NCBI RefSeq assembly: GCF_964355755.1
Contig: NC_092672.1
Span: 6,820,001-6,884,000, forward strand
Direction of reading: 5' to 3'
DNA from: Antedon mediterranea
Lineage: Eukaryota > Echinodermata > Crinoidea > Comatulida > Antedonidae
DNA: 64,000 nt
Shown: one piece after another, positions 36,732-48,100 of the stretch
How positions within the stretch are numbered: position 1 is the first letter of the stretch
Layout: each line of letters begins with the position of its first letter
Program-made: the position numbers and the translations under genes
The notes under the pieces: generated by a model
The model's database searches: none
What the model was told of the DNA's origin: nothing
Seen by the model: the letters and a program-made list of their open reading frames with translations, nothing else

Positions 36732-36852
36732 TATTTGAAAAGTTTCAGATACAAAGCAAAACAATGAACAGTATCTGCGACACTATCAATTTAATAAACA
36801 CTTTAAAAATTCAAATGATGCATTGAATGAAGTCTGCTCCCTTTTTTTATCA
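36732..36852 (-). other. G4 non-coding first exon (5' UTR)
   Basis: Donor GTAAGTATG and exon body match G2 and G3. The coding-exon acceptor ends at 36492 and 20 nt of leader precede the ATG. The upstream limit is estimated. Confidence 0.55.
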
Positions 36853-36892
36853 TTATTAATTTGTAAACGTTGAGGGGGTAAATAAATAGGTA
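36853..36892 (-). promoter_or_regulatory. Candidate core promoter of G4
   Basis: TACCCCCTCAACGTTTACAA at 36880-36861 (minus strand) with an adjacent TATA-like TATTTATTTACC, identical to G2 and G3. Confidence 0.45.
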
Positions 36893-38856
36893 CCTACTAG
36901 GCCTATAATACACACGTCTTTAATATTTTGACATTAATTTAGATGTCTACGCCTGACCAGCAATTAGTGATATTGAGGTTGTATAGTCTAGGTTCGAAAA
37001 CGGCGATTCGACTTTAACATTGGTAAAAGGATAAATATTGTTGGCACACATGGCGTGTTATATGTATACTTGAGCTGGAACATCTGATAGTTTCGGTTTC
37101 GTACAATATATTCAAACCGTGTTGATTCGCTAGGTGGCGCTCGTAAAAGAATTCTAGTACTGTATAACAACCAAGAGAGACTGAGACAAATAATATTTCT
37201 TGTTTTTAACTACGTACGGAGTGAACTTAAGTAGAATTATATAATCATAACCAAATATTACCTCTATAAATCAGAGATATCTGAGCATAATGTAGGCCTA
37301 CCACAAATGAAATAACAGTGGTACGAGTCCTCCCACCCCGATCCAAAATTGAGGAATCTTCTACACCTTCAACATCTTTAACAATGTTATATGTTTCAAT
37401 CAGGTAAGGTAAAAAATGTAATTATTTGAGTTAGGCATAAACACATTATATACGTAAGGACATTTAATTGTAATCGTACCAAATAAGAAAATATAATACT
37501 GAGTAAGAAAGCCATTCACTTTCGTTATCAGTAATATTATAATAGCACTATATTATTATTATTATTTTTATTATAATCAAAATACAATGTTCAAATTCTA
37601 GTAATTATCTAATATCAAATCTGGAAAGAGTGTAAGATCAAATGAATGCTTCAAATTTGGTAAAAATATTTTGAATTAAAAGTTTGCATACGTGAATACA
37701 TAACATAAATGAAACAGTTGTTACGCGATAAAGTATAGAGGGCACAATACATTACCAGATAATGAAGATAAAAACTCGACTTGATTTGAGTTATAATCCC
37801 ATTAAAAAATTCTGGTAAAAATTGCGAAGTTTAGTGTTACGAACATCTACGCATGCTCACAAAATCACAATGCTATGTTTTTACAGATTTGATATAACTG
37901 TTTAATGTGGGAGCATTTTTAACGAAATTTCACACTAAATAAAAATATAAATATAAATATATACAGTTAATACGTCTAGTTCTAGGAGAAAAAACCCCAT
38001 TTATGATCACCAATTCCGCAACGAGTAGACTACTATAAGAAGATAGAAATTTAAGGGATAAAGTGAAGTAAAATAAAGTGGATATTTTTCTATGTGTAGG
38101 CCTATTTGTAACAGTAGGATTTATCATACATAATTAAAACATTTTATAATAATATAATAAGTACAGGTGAGTCCAGTATTTATTCTGAACGTAGGAAATC
38201 GTTAATTTTTCTTCTCGGTATGTGGTAAGCTGGCCAGTTCTTTCTCCTGTTTTTCGACTAGGTACTCATTTACAGCAATAGGCAGCTGAAACCGGGTATT
38301 TCTGTATACTATCCTAACAACTGGAATATCCAACTCCTTTATATTATTTTTATTCTCTTCAAATAACATCTTTTTTTTTTGGCTAGAAATTTCTATATAG
38401 CGAAAGTGTGAAAAGAACGATCTTTTCCTATAAAACTACCGTTTATTGATTACTAAGCCTGCTGTAAATGTGTTTTGTAGACATGCAGATATCGCAAATT
38501 TAATAAAGCCTTCGCTTTTTTATGGAATAAGGAGACCTTCAATTTCTGTGTAATTCCTGGGATTTTGTCTCTTTATTATTAATATTTAAATATTTACTTT
38601 GTTACATTAAAAAGTGAAAAAGAAATACATTTTATTTTAAATTGAATACTATTATTAGGGCTGACTGAAATTATTTTTATGTTATACAGTTGAGCCCCTA
38701 TTAAGAGACCCAACAAAGTTCCCTTTATAGAGGTGTCCACTGAATAGGATTATTCTTAGATTAATTTACTATTGGTAATCCTTGGTCACATGTGCCTAAA
38801 GACATAGAATAAAATATATATAAAAGTGTGATGAGATTGTTTTTTCAAAGACTCAA
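36893..38856. other. Intergenic region between G4 and psiG5
   Basis: Repeat-unit sequence collinear with 23541-25158. It contains the intact TTTAATAAAGCCTTCGC site that serves as the empty-site reference for the insertion beside G4. No gene supported. Confidence 0.6.
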
Positions 38857-40932
38857 TTATTTTCCAGATATTATAAGTAATATTACTGTGATTGTTACTA
38901 TAACAACAACGATAAACAACACGATAAAGAGTAACCTGTCAACAAGTATGGCAACATTCCGCCAATTCTCCTTTTTAAAATTATTAAGTTCTTCTTTCTT
39001 ATATTCATTCGAATATAGCCGCATTTCATTCAATATCAGTTTTAATTCTTCTGGCGTCGAGCTAATTGCCGGGTCACTGATATACTTTATTCGTTCATCA
39101 AACTGTGTGATACTGATAGACCTACCAGAGTAAACAGAAGCATCCGAATTAGAGTATGCCGTGTTTTCATTTCCGGTATCCATTTCCTTTTGGAAAATGT
39201 GTTCATTACAATAATATGCACTTGTCTTTCTACCAATTGCTTTTCCAACTTTACCAAAAAGTATACTAGCTAGCCATTTTGGAATATCTTCAGGCTGATT
39301 GCGGTTATAGATGTTGAGCAAAACTGCACTACAGACAATGCTAATACAACTCATAGAAGTAAGCATTGTAAAGTATATCTCTGAAATAGTAAACAAAACA
39401 AATATTTAAGTTAGTATAAACTGTTTTAGACTCTCTGATCTAGTTTCTTAGAGTGTTATGCAAAATAATAATTGTCATCGTCATTGTCCCTCATTTGTGC
39501 AACAAATAATGTTGTCTTAAAGAAAGTTTTTTTTAAACTCACCAATAAGTAAACATATTAATTACGAAAATAACCGTACGGAGTATCGGTGTACTGTCGG
39601 CAGATGGTGGCAAAGCGTCGGATATCATTTGTTGGAATAAAAGAATTGACAGTAGAGTACTGACACCAAACGACATCTTCTCTCCACTTTCCGGTGGCAA
39701 CACGAACACAAACAGACAGCAAGGTAGAAGAATTATCTCGACAAAGAACCTCTCACGCCTTTTCAGAGTAATTGTAAAAACAACTTTTGAGAAAGGTTCA
39801 GGACAGCAATTGAATTGTTCTGGTATGTACTGAACACTGACGTCTTTCAGACTCCATGCACCGTTTGGATTAAACTCAGTTTGTTGGCTTTCACTACCAG
39901 TCTCTGGGATTAGATCCTGTTGTTTGGTATGGTAATTCTAAGGCGCAAATTCTAAGGCACATTTCTGCTCATCAAACGGGAAATATTTTAAATACATCTT
40001 GCAGAAGCTTTTTACTATCATAGGTGTGCCTAAATGAACCATACCTATTTACCCTCAGATGAAGCGACCTCTTAATTTGTTCAAATTCACCATCAACGCT
40101 GCAATACAAATGTTTAATATACAGTCTTATTACTTAATGTATAGGCTACTTTTATTAAAGAAAACGAACTTGATTTAACACGAATTAAGTAATGTATGAG
40201 TCTCAAACTTCGGAATTAATTAAAATTAATTTGCGTTCCAATTCATATCAAACTTTTTAAAATTAGATTTTCAGTTTTTGTACAATTCCGACTTATATTC
40301 ACTTACTGATAATTCAGACTGAATTTCGATTTTTTTTTTTATTATAGCAATGGTTAGAAAATCGATAATGTTTTATTTACTGCGCTAACATCAATCAAAT
40401 TGTAGAGGTCTATTGTTACCGTACATTTGTGCCAGATGTTCAATGTTTCACAAAGCAAAGTTTTAGGAGTCTAGTCAACAACCAAATGAAGTGTATTTCT
40501 TGTCTCATATTCATAAATTAAAACCCATTAAGGCCTTCTTGAAATGTGCTTCATGCTGTTTTTCATAAAAAAGAAACCCAACAAACTATTATTATTATTT
40601 TTGTAATTAGACAGATTTATATAATTAATTACGTAGGCCTACTTGTTATACAATGTTACATCCGGGAGTCATAACGCTGACTGTTCCACGAAAATCTCGG
40701 TAATGTTGTTGTCATCATTCGGATCCCATACCATAAACTCGTCTTTCCAAAGCTTAAAAAATATATAATTGGGTTCTATATTACATACATTTGTAAGACA
40801 AGGGGATGTAATGTCTCCTCTATTATACAATGTATATGTTGACACTTTTAGTACGTCTCTTTGATATACTGAAATTTAATTAATTAATTTGAAACGATAA
40901 AGATGAGGAAATCTGTGAGAATGAGAAAAAGT

Positions 40933-41004
40933 TGCCCCAACCGAGACTCGAACTCGGACCGCCTGCTTGATATGCAGATGTCCTAACCATTAGACCACCG
41001 GGGC
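40933..41004 (-). tRNA. tRNA-like gene with anticodon AUC (copy 1)
   Basis: The 72-nt cloverleaf folds completely: 7-bp acceptor GCCCCGG/TTGGGGC (two G-U), D stem GTCT/GGAC with loop AATGGTTA, anticodon stem TCTGC/GCAGG with loop ATATCAA, T stem CCGAG/CTCGG with loop TTCGAGT, discriminator A. U8, GG in the D loop, U33 and TTC-A in the T loop are present. Anticodon AUC would read the Asp codon GAU, which canonical tRNA-Asp (GUC) normally covers. The D-arm resembles tRNA-Glu. It may be a SINE head, not a working tRNA. Confidence 0.65.
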
Positions 41005-41296
41005 TTTCATGGTATTGTTCGAACTCGATTGGATAGCGACTCTTTAACATTCTCGGCGTGGTACGGCGGAACAGCACTAGTCCTCAGTTGTACGCACGCG
41101 CACCAGAGATCAAATTGATACGCCCTCATCTTACAGTATTTTTATTCACGAGGCGGGATCTCAGAAGAGATACTTTTATATATATAAACAAATTAGGCAC
41201 AGAACATTAATTCTAAACCGCCCAGTGATATACTGAAATTTAATTAATTAATTTGAAACGATAAAGATGAGGAAATCTGTGAGAATGAGAAAAAGT

Positions 41297-41368
41297 TGCC
41301 CCAACCGAGACTCGAACTCGGACCGCCTGCTTGATATGCAGATGTCCTAAGCATTAGACCACTGGGGC
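41297..41368 (-). tRNA. tRNA-like gene with anticodon AUC (copy 2, probably degenerate)
   Basis: Differs from copy 1 at two sites: the invariant D-loop GG becomes GC, and the sixth acceptor base is A, turning a G-U into an A-U pair. Loss of the D-loop G probably harms tertiary folding. Otherwise the cloverleaf is the same. Confidence 0.5.
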
Positions 41369-41667
41369 TTTCATGGTATTGTTCGATATAATTATATCAA
41401 ACGAGATCTCATTTGCTAAAAAAATATAATTTTGTATTGAATTTGAATATTTTAATATATCGATATTGAATTCAGTAATAACATATATATAAACGCTCGT
41501 TGAGTTTATTGTAATGTCTGAAATGACTGCCTTGCTACTATAAATTGTTTTGATGAATAAATCCATACCATTCTAAACCATCCCCTAACTGTTATTTCTT
41601 GTCTTTTTTCGTTCTAAAAATTACAATCAATTGCAATGGACGACTTTCATTAGCATTATTACAAAAA

Positions 41668-41853
41668 ATCTTGAAAATGAAGATTAATTAAATCGGTCTT
41701 TGAATAGGTTATTTTGTAGTTTCAATAAAGTTAACCACTTCCGTATGGAAAAAAAAAACAGAAAAAAACAATGTTTTCACTAAAAATGACAAAAATTCAA
41801 CCAAAAATCTATTGGCTAGCAGCAAATTTGACTATTTGTGCTTTATTTTGATT
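41668..41853. mobile_element. Truncated TTAA-type miniature element in psiG5
   Basis: Matches the interior of the G2 intron 2 copy (GAAAATGAAGATTAATTAAA, CACTTCCGTATGGAAAAA, CTATTGGCTAGCAGC) at the same place relative to exon 3, but both terminal repeats are gone. Its right end abuts promoter-flank sequence, marking a deletion breakpoint. Confidence 0.7.
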
Positions 41854-43444
41854 GATTACAGGTTGAGTGGGTAAATAAATAGGTAGCTACTCTACTAACG
41901 TCTCTAATATTTTGACATGGATTTAGATGGCTACGGCTGCTACCAGCAATTAGCGATATTGAGGTTGTATAGTCTAGGTTCGAAACGGCGATTCGACTTT
42001 AACATTGGTAAAAGGATAAATATTGTTGGCACACATGGCGTGTCATATGTATTCTTGAGCTGGAACATCTGCAAGTTTCGGTTTCGTACAAAATATTAAA
42101 ACCGTGTAGATTCGCTAGGTGGCGCTCGTAAAGGAATACAAATATATAACAACGAGAGACAAAATAATACTTATTACGGAGTGAACTTAGATAAAATTAT
42201 AATCATAACCAAATATTACCTCTATAAATCAGAGAAAGCTGAGCATAATGTATCACAAATGAAATAAAAAGCTACCCCCTCCCCACTCCCAAAAAACAAT
42301 GGGAAACATCACTTACATAGCTAAAATCAAAGTTAGATAAAACAGATGTTTGTTTGTGAAATCCAATACTTATATGAATCGCATATAGGTACCGATAACA
42401 ATATTCCCAGTGGACCCTCAACTGATGATCTTTCCCGCATACTGAATAGACGCTAATGGGTATAGTCACTTAATTGGATATTTTGTAATTTCGATTTATA
42501 CTACTACAACAATATATTTAATGTAATGTATTATGTTGTAGACTTTATGACGCAGAGATTATGACTCAGAGATAAAAACACATTTCCCTCGTTTATTTCA
42601 CAGGAAAGTATTCCATTAATATGGGTGTCACAAAGGAAAGGCTCTCATCTCTTTAAATACACCAGTTTATTAAATTACAAGCTTATCTAAAATAAGCCTA
42701 ATTAAGGAAAGGTCTCTAGAAAACATGGTGAATGAATATTTCTGAAAAATTACAACATGAAAACGTCAGAAGGTTGACCCATTCAGTTACGTTTTCGTTT
42801 CTGGTAATTGTTAATAAATTCGCCATAAAATGTCAATCTTGTGTACGGAGAATAACCAATTAGAATTTATTGATTTAGGTTAGATTAAGGGGAAAGTCTA
42901 AAAGCAGCATGTGCCTTTTAAAGTCATCAACTATATTGCGATTATTTAGGAAGTTGGAAAATGGAAATGATACAGATGCAATACAAGAAACTTTATTTGC
43001 CTTCGTAAAAGAATTATCAGTTGTCAGCAAATTCGATTAAAAATATACATACATAAACAGACTAAAAAATATGTAAACGTATAAACAGTAACATTAACAA
43101 TCTTAAACAATTTTAAATCGTATTGTTACAAATACAATCTAGAGGCACTGGCTGGTTGATGACTTTTTGGCTGGCAAATTGTTCCAATACGTACATTGTT
43201 GTGGAATTGAAGAATCTCATTGGCTACACCTTCAAAATCTTTAACAATGTTAATATGTTGTTTCAATCAGGTCAGGTAGAAATTAAATTATTTAAATTAC
43301 ACATAGACACATTATATACGTAAGGACATTTAATTCTAATCGTACCAAATAAGAAAATGAAATACTGATTAAGAAAGCCATTAACAGGTTTCGTTATCAT
43401 TAAAATATTATAATAGCCCTATATTATTATTATAATGAAAAAAA

Positions 43445-44140
43445 AACAATGTTAAAATTGTTAGTAAAATTGAGTAGAAATACAAAAAGCATCTGGTAAT
43501 TCCATGCAGATAAACCAATATAATTATTATGATATATAGATCCAGAATCTTGTATATTAGCTGTTAAATTCAAGTGCAATTATTATTGTAAACATTTACA
43601 TTTAGTAGTAGATGTGGAAATTATGACGCAAATCTACAATGTTTAAGAAATTACTTATGAACTATAACTATTATTAGGTAGAAAAAATGCCATAGAAAGA
43701 AGTACCATGTTCAAATTGTTAATGAAACTGAGCATAATTATATATAACTAATAATTTTTGGTGATCCAGAATCTTGATTTGTTATTAATGTATGATTATT
43801 ATTAAGACAATGATATTTGATAATAGAGTATAAGTGCAAATTATGTCGCACGCCACAATATTTTAAAGAAACTATAATTTGAATTCTATTAATGCAGAAG
43901 GGAAACAAAACAATGTTAAAATTGTTAATGGAGTTTAGAATAGAATACCCTCAGTAATCTGTTTAGTGTATTGGAATGTGGCATTTTGTTTTTATTTATT
44001 CTTTGTTTTTGGCAGAATCATGTATATTAGCAGTTAAATTCAAGTGCAATTATTATTGGAACAATTTACATTTAGTGGAAATTATGACGCAAATCTACAA
44101 TGTTTAAGAAATGACTTGAACTATAACTATTATTACCATT
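43445..44140. repeat. Three diverged direct repeats of about 240 bp
   Basis: Anchors CAATGTTAAAATTGTTA recur near 43450, 43709 (variant) and 43913. AAATTCAAGTGCAATTATTA followed by ATTATGACGCAAATCTACAA recurs near 43568 and 44036. The middle unit is the most diverged. Non-coding. Confidence 0.6.
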
Positions 44141-44251
44141 TTGTTTTTACTTATTCTTTGTTTTTGGTATGGGTTGTGATCCCTGACCTGAGAACAAAAT
44201 TAAAAAACAAGGCCAACAGCCATTAAGTCGCGTGCTACAATACATAGTGAT

Positions 44252-44325
44252 ACCGGACCGACAGACAAACAGACCGACAGACAGACAGACCGACAGACAG
44301 ACGGACCGACCGACATAGTAAACTA
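44252..44325. repeat. GACA/GACC microsatellite
   Basis: Runs of GACAGACC and GACAGACA between CATAGTGATACCGGACCGAC and CGACCGACATAGTAAACTAT. The same flanks bracket the second array at 44899-44996, so this is a dispersed repeat with an expanding core. Confidence 0.8.
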
Positions 44326-44898
44326 TACTGACCGAAATTACTGAACATGTTTAAAAATGTTGAAATGTTTAAAAACATTTATATTTTTTTAATTTACACG
44401 TGCGTAGCCTGTCACTTTTGACGTGCTCGTATAACGTAATTTCGAGTTGAAAAGTAAGTCAAGAAAACAGAAATCGGGCAAAAAGAGTGCGCAATAACAT
44501 TTAACGCGCAGTGCGCGCGCAAAAATCTGCGCACTCATGGCAATTTTGTAAACGCTTAAAATTGCCTAAAACGTACTCTTATTTCATCGAAAATAAATTT
44601 TAAAAATTTTAAGAGCGCGTACGCATGCGTTACATGCGCTACGCACGTAATTGTATTGCCATATGATGATTTATGCCCTGAAATTTATGAGTACCAAATT
44701 TTATTTAATTGTGATTCATGGTTGTTAAGATATGATTACAAACGTGATTTCGTTAAATCGTGCGTAGACCGCGTAATTTTTTATTGCGCACCGTGAAAAC
44801 ATAACCACAGCGATTCCTGGCCATAAGGAATATTCTGTGAAAAATTGACTTAGCTAGATTAAACTGATATCAAGATAAGGTCATAAAGCGATAAAACG

Positions 44899-44996
44899 CA
44901 TAGTGATACCGGACCGACAGACAGACAGACAGACCGACAGACAGACCGACAGACAGACAGACAGACAGACCGACCGACCGACATAGTGAACTATAG
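44899..44996. repeat. GACA/GACC microsatellite, second copy
   Basis: Same left flank ATAGTGATACCGGACCGACAG and right flank CCGACCGACATAGTGAACTA as the first array. A short relative (CCGACCGACCGACATAGTGAG) also occurs near 22094. Confidence 0.8.
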
Positions 44997-45105
44997 AGTC
45001 GCTTCCACGCGACTAAAAAACATTAGGCCTATTATTTTTATTATTATTATTATTGTAATACAGTAACGTTTAGTAGGAGGTTCATTAATAACCTACACCA
45101 ATGGC

Positions 45106-48100
45106 TTAATTTCCAGAAATTATGATTATGACTGTGATGGTTACTATGACAACAATAGTAAACAGAACGACAAATAGTAACCTGTCAACAAGTATTACAA
45201 CATTCCGCAAATTTTCTTTTTTGGACTTATTCAGTTCTTCTCTCTTATATTCATTTGAATACTTCCGCAATTCATTCAATATCAGTTTCAATTCTTCAGA
45301 CATGGAGTCCATTGTTGTATTACTGATATACCTTGCTCTTTCATCAAACTCTTTAATACTAGACCTACCACCACACATGCAATTAGCATGATCAGCCGAA
45401 TGAAAACAGGTTATGTTTTCATTTTCTTCGCCGGATTTCTTTCGCTGTAGGGAAATTCGCTCATCAGCATTTGTACTCGTTTTTCTGCCAATTGCTTTTC
45501 CAACTTTTCCAAAAAGTACATTTGCTAACCATTTCGGAATATCCCCAGGCTGGTTACAATTATAGATGTTGAGCAAAACCGCACTACAGACAATGCTAAT
45601 ACAACTCATACAAGTAAGCATTGTAAAGTATTCCTCTGAAATAGTGAGAAAAAAAAATCATAAACAGAATGGAATATAAGCCTTTTACATGACTAACATT
45701 TTACTGATTCTTACTCGGAATTTTGGTGGTTTTATACATGATTTTTCTAACAATAAAAAAATGTGTGAAACGCTTATTATGCTTATCTATTGTTAGTAAA
45801 CAGATATTTAATCGTCACCGTTGCCATCCAAGTTATTTCATTTGATGTATAATTAATAATACATTTATATATCACCAATAAATAAATAAACAATACTGTT
45901 TAATAAACATCCTTACGGAGTATCGGTGCACTGTCGGCAGACGGTGGTAGAGCATCAGCAATCATTTGTTGGAATAAAAGAATCGCCAACAGTGTACTGA
46001 CACCAAACGACATCTTCTCTCCACTTTCCGGTGGCAGCAAAAACACAAACATTGTCAAAATAGACAAGAGACAGCAAGGTAGAAGAATTATCTCAACAAA
46101 GAATCGCTCACGCCTCTGCAAAAACAGTGTATATATTACTCTGGGATAAACATCTGGACAACAATTATATTTCTCTTGTATGTACTGAACACTGACGTCA
46201 GTAAGATTCCACGCGCCATTTTGATTAAACTCCGTTTGTTTGCTTTCATGTCCAGTGTCCGGGATTAGGTCCTGTTGTCCACCATTATAAACCCAACCTC
46301 CAAATTCTAGAGCGCATTCCTGTTTGTCAAACGGGAAATGTCTCAAATGCATTTTGCAGAAGCTATTTAGTATAACTGGCGTAGCTAGATCCACCATTCC
46401 ATCATGCTTCACATTCAGATTAAGTGACTTCTTCGTTCGTTCAAATTCGTTGTCAACACTAAAAACAAAAATTGATTACAAACATAAAATACTCAAAATA
46501 GTATCATAACATGTTTCAATGATCCCAGATGCCTATTGTGCTTCAATGACATGGCTGACAGAAGACTATGGAATCAAACGTCTTTAAACTTTCAGAACAT
46601 TGTTTTAAATTGAGGTGCTGCAGACCATAATTATTATATCAACTGAAACAAATGTATTATTATACAAATAATGAATGTTTATGAGTGCAATGGTACAAAT
46701 AATGGCACGAGGTGAATGATGAAAGGTTATATCAACGAGGCAAAGCCGAGTTGATATAACCTTTCATCATTCACCAAGTGCCATTATTTGTACCATTACA
46801 CGAATACAAAACATTCATTATTTGTTTTATATAACATCTAGACGTTTTTTTTTCGTACACAAAAATTTTTCAAAAAGTACTATTTAACGATCGTTGAATA
46901 GTGCGTACTATTGCACGCCATGTGACCCACATTCGTCCAATCAAATGACAGGAATTTATATAGGTGTTATATAATAAGTATTATATAACACCTAAATAAA
47001 TTCCTATCAATTGATTGGTCGATTGTGGGTCATATGGCGTGCAATAGTACATACACACTATTCAATAGTACTTTTCTACGTGTACGACAAAAAATCCCTC
47101 TCCACGTTTTTTCATACTGTTGCTTCTCAAATAACATAGAATTAGCCTAGATGAGTTCCATTGCATGCCTCGTTGAAATATAACTTTTCATCATTCACCT
47201 CATGCCATTATCTGTACCAACACACTCTTAAACATTTATTATTTGTATACCATACAATGGACAAACAATAATCGATCGAGACAAGAAAACCATTACTATT
47301 AACTTTTTTTTTGTCTTGTGTGGGTTCGTCCCACTTTTATTATAGTTCTATAAATATAAATAATATATGTGTATATGCACATTTATATAATTCTCTTATT
47401 TATAAGGTACATTGTTAAAAAAATACATATCTTTTGAACAGTATATACATAAGACTAAGATTATTTTGATGTTAAGAAGTAACCACATTTACATTCATAT
47501 ACATTTTTAAAAATACAATTAATTAAAATATGTCGATGGCAGTAAACTGACGATAAAAATTGATTTAAAAAAAACGTACTTATGAAAAAGTTATTATTGT
47601 TGTTTTATTCTGTTCGTGTCCGTTATCTGGGTAGAGAGGCTATAAACTCAGGGGAAGAATATAAAGAATCTTCCCTTTTCACCAAGAAAGAAATGGATGA
47701 GATGAAAACGAAGAATGCAAAAGCTTGAAAAAAGGGTGTTTAGAATGGATAGGATGGAATGATATATATAATGAAAACCGTAAGGTTAGAGTCCATACAC
47801 AGTGCAAGTCCAAGGTAATATTTTGGCTCTGTGTGTATGTGAGTCGCTTCATACCCGGATGACATATCTTAAAACTAATATAGTTACTAGGCCTATATAC
47901 AATGTATTTAAGAGATAAAAATAGCATTTTTTTTTTATTTCATTAATTTAAGGAGATTTTGCTTTATATCTCCCCATTTACATTGAGCTTTAAAGTAGTA
48001 GCACTTATACTCACTTTCAATTAAATGCTTTACTTCAGTAATAAAAAGATTCCAGATCTTTTTTTCATAGTTGTTTCCTTTTTTTCAGGTTTTGTTAATA

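Larger units (their letters stand above)
29979..37603. repeat. Tandem segmental duplication unit 3 (holds G4)
   Basis: About 7.6 kb, or about 6.1 kb without the inserted segment at 30891-32438. The remainder is collinear with units 1, 2 and 4. Confidence 0.7.
40862..41387 (-). repeat. Tandem 366-bp unit (one and a half copies) carrying tRNA-like genes
   Basis: The segments 40862-41024 and 41228-41387 are direct repeats starting TGATATACTGAAATTTAATT and ending TGGTATTGTTCG, separated by 203 bp of unit-specific sequence. They lie in intron 3 of psiG5 and are absent from intron 3 of G2-G4. This could be a tRNA-derived SINE dimer or a fragment of a tandem tRNA cluster. Confidence 0.7.
38857..41613 (-). 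pseudogene. psiG5: decayed nicotinic receptor alpha-like copy
   Basis: Recognisable exons: exon 3 41613-41569 (intact), exon 4 40752-40643, exon 5 40098-39580 and exon 6 39380-38857 (fully open). Exons 1 and 2 are missing; only 250 bp separate exon 3 from the remnant upstream region. Exon 4 has TGA (40671-40669) at the conserved loop A tryptophan. Exon 5 is 519 nt, not 542: it has a 5-bp deletion (frameshift) near 40044, a TAG at 39940-39938 replacing the loop B tryptophan, and an 18-bp deletion near 39713 that removes six TM1 residues. Its donor is weakened to GTACGG. Loop C Tyr is Phe. The open last exon shows that decay is recent. Closest to G2 by shared residues and by the shared miniature element. 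Confidence 0.93.
37604..43475. repeat. Tandem segmental duplication unit 4 (holds psiG5)
   Basis: About 5.9 kb. It aligns with units 1-3 but has lost the exon 1-exon 2 interval and gained a tRNA-containing insertion. The right border is near 43475, where similarity to the unit anchor fades. Confidence 0.6.
41854..45105. other. Intergenic region between psiG5 and G6
   Basis: Begins with a corrupted remnant of the promoter block (GGTTGAGTGGGTAAATAAAT at 41861-41880), continues with unit sequence to about 43475, then threefold tandem repeats (43445-44140), two GACA/GACC microsatellites and a GC-richer block with repeated GCGCA motifs (44400-44800). No coding gene supported. Confidence 0.6.

Noticed and set aside
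40880-41077. 65-codon frame with GLMVRTSAYQAGGPSSSLGW
   Set aside because: It is a translation of the tRNA-like gene on the same strand.
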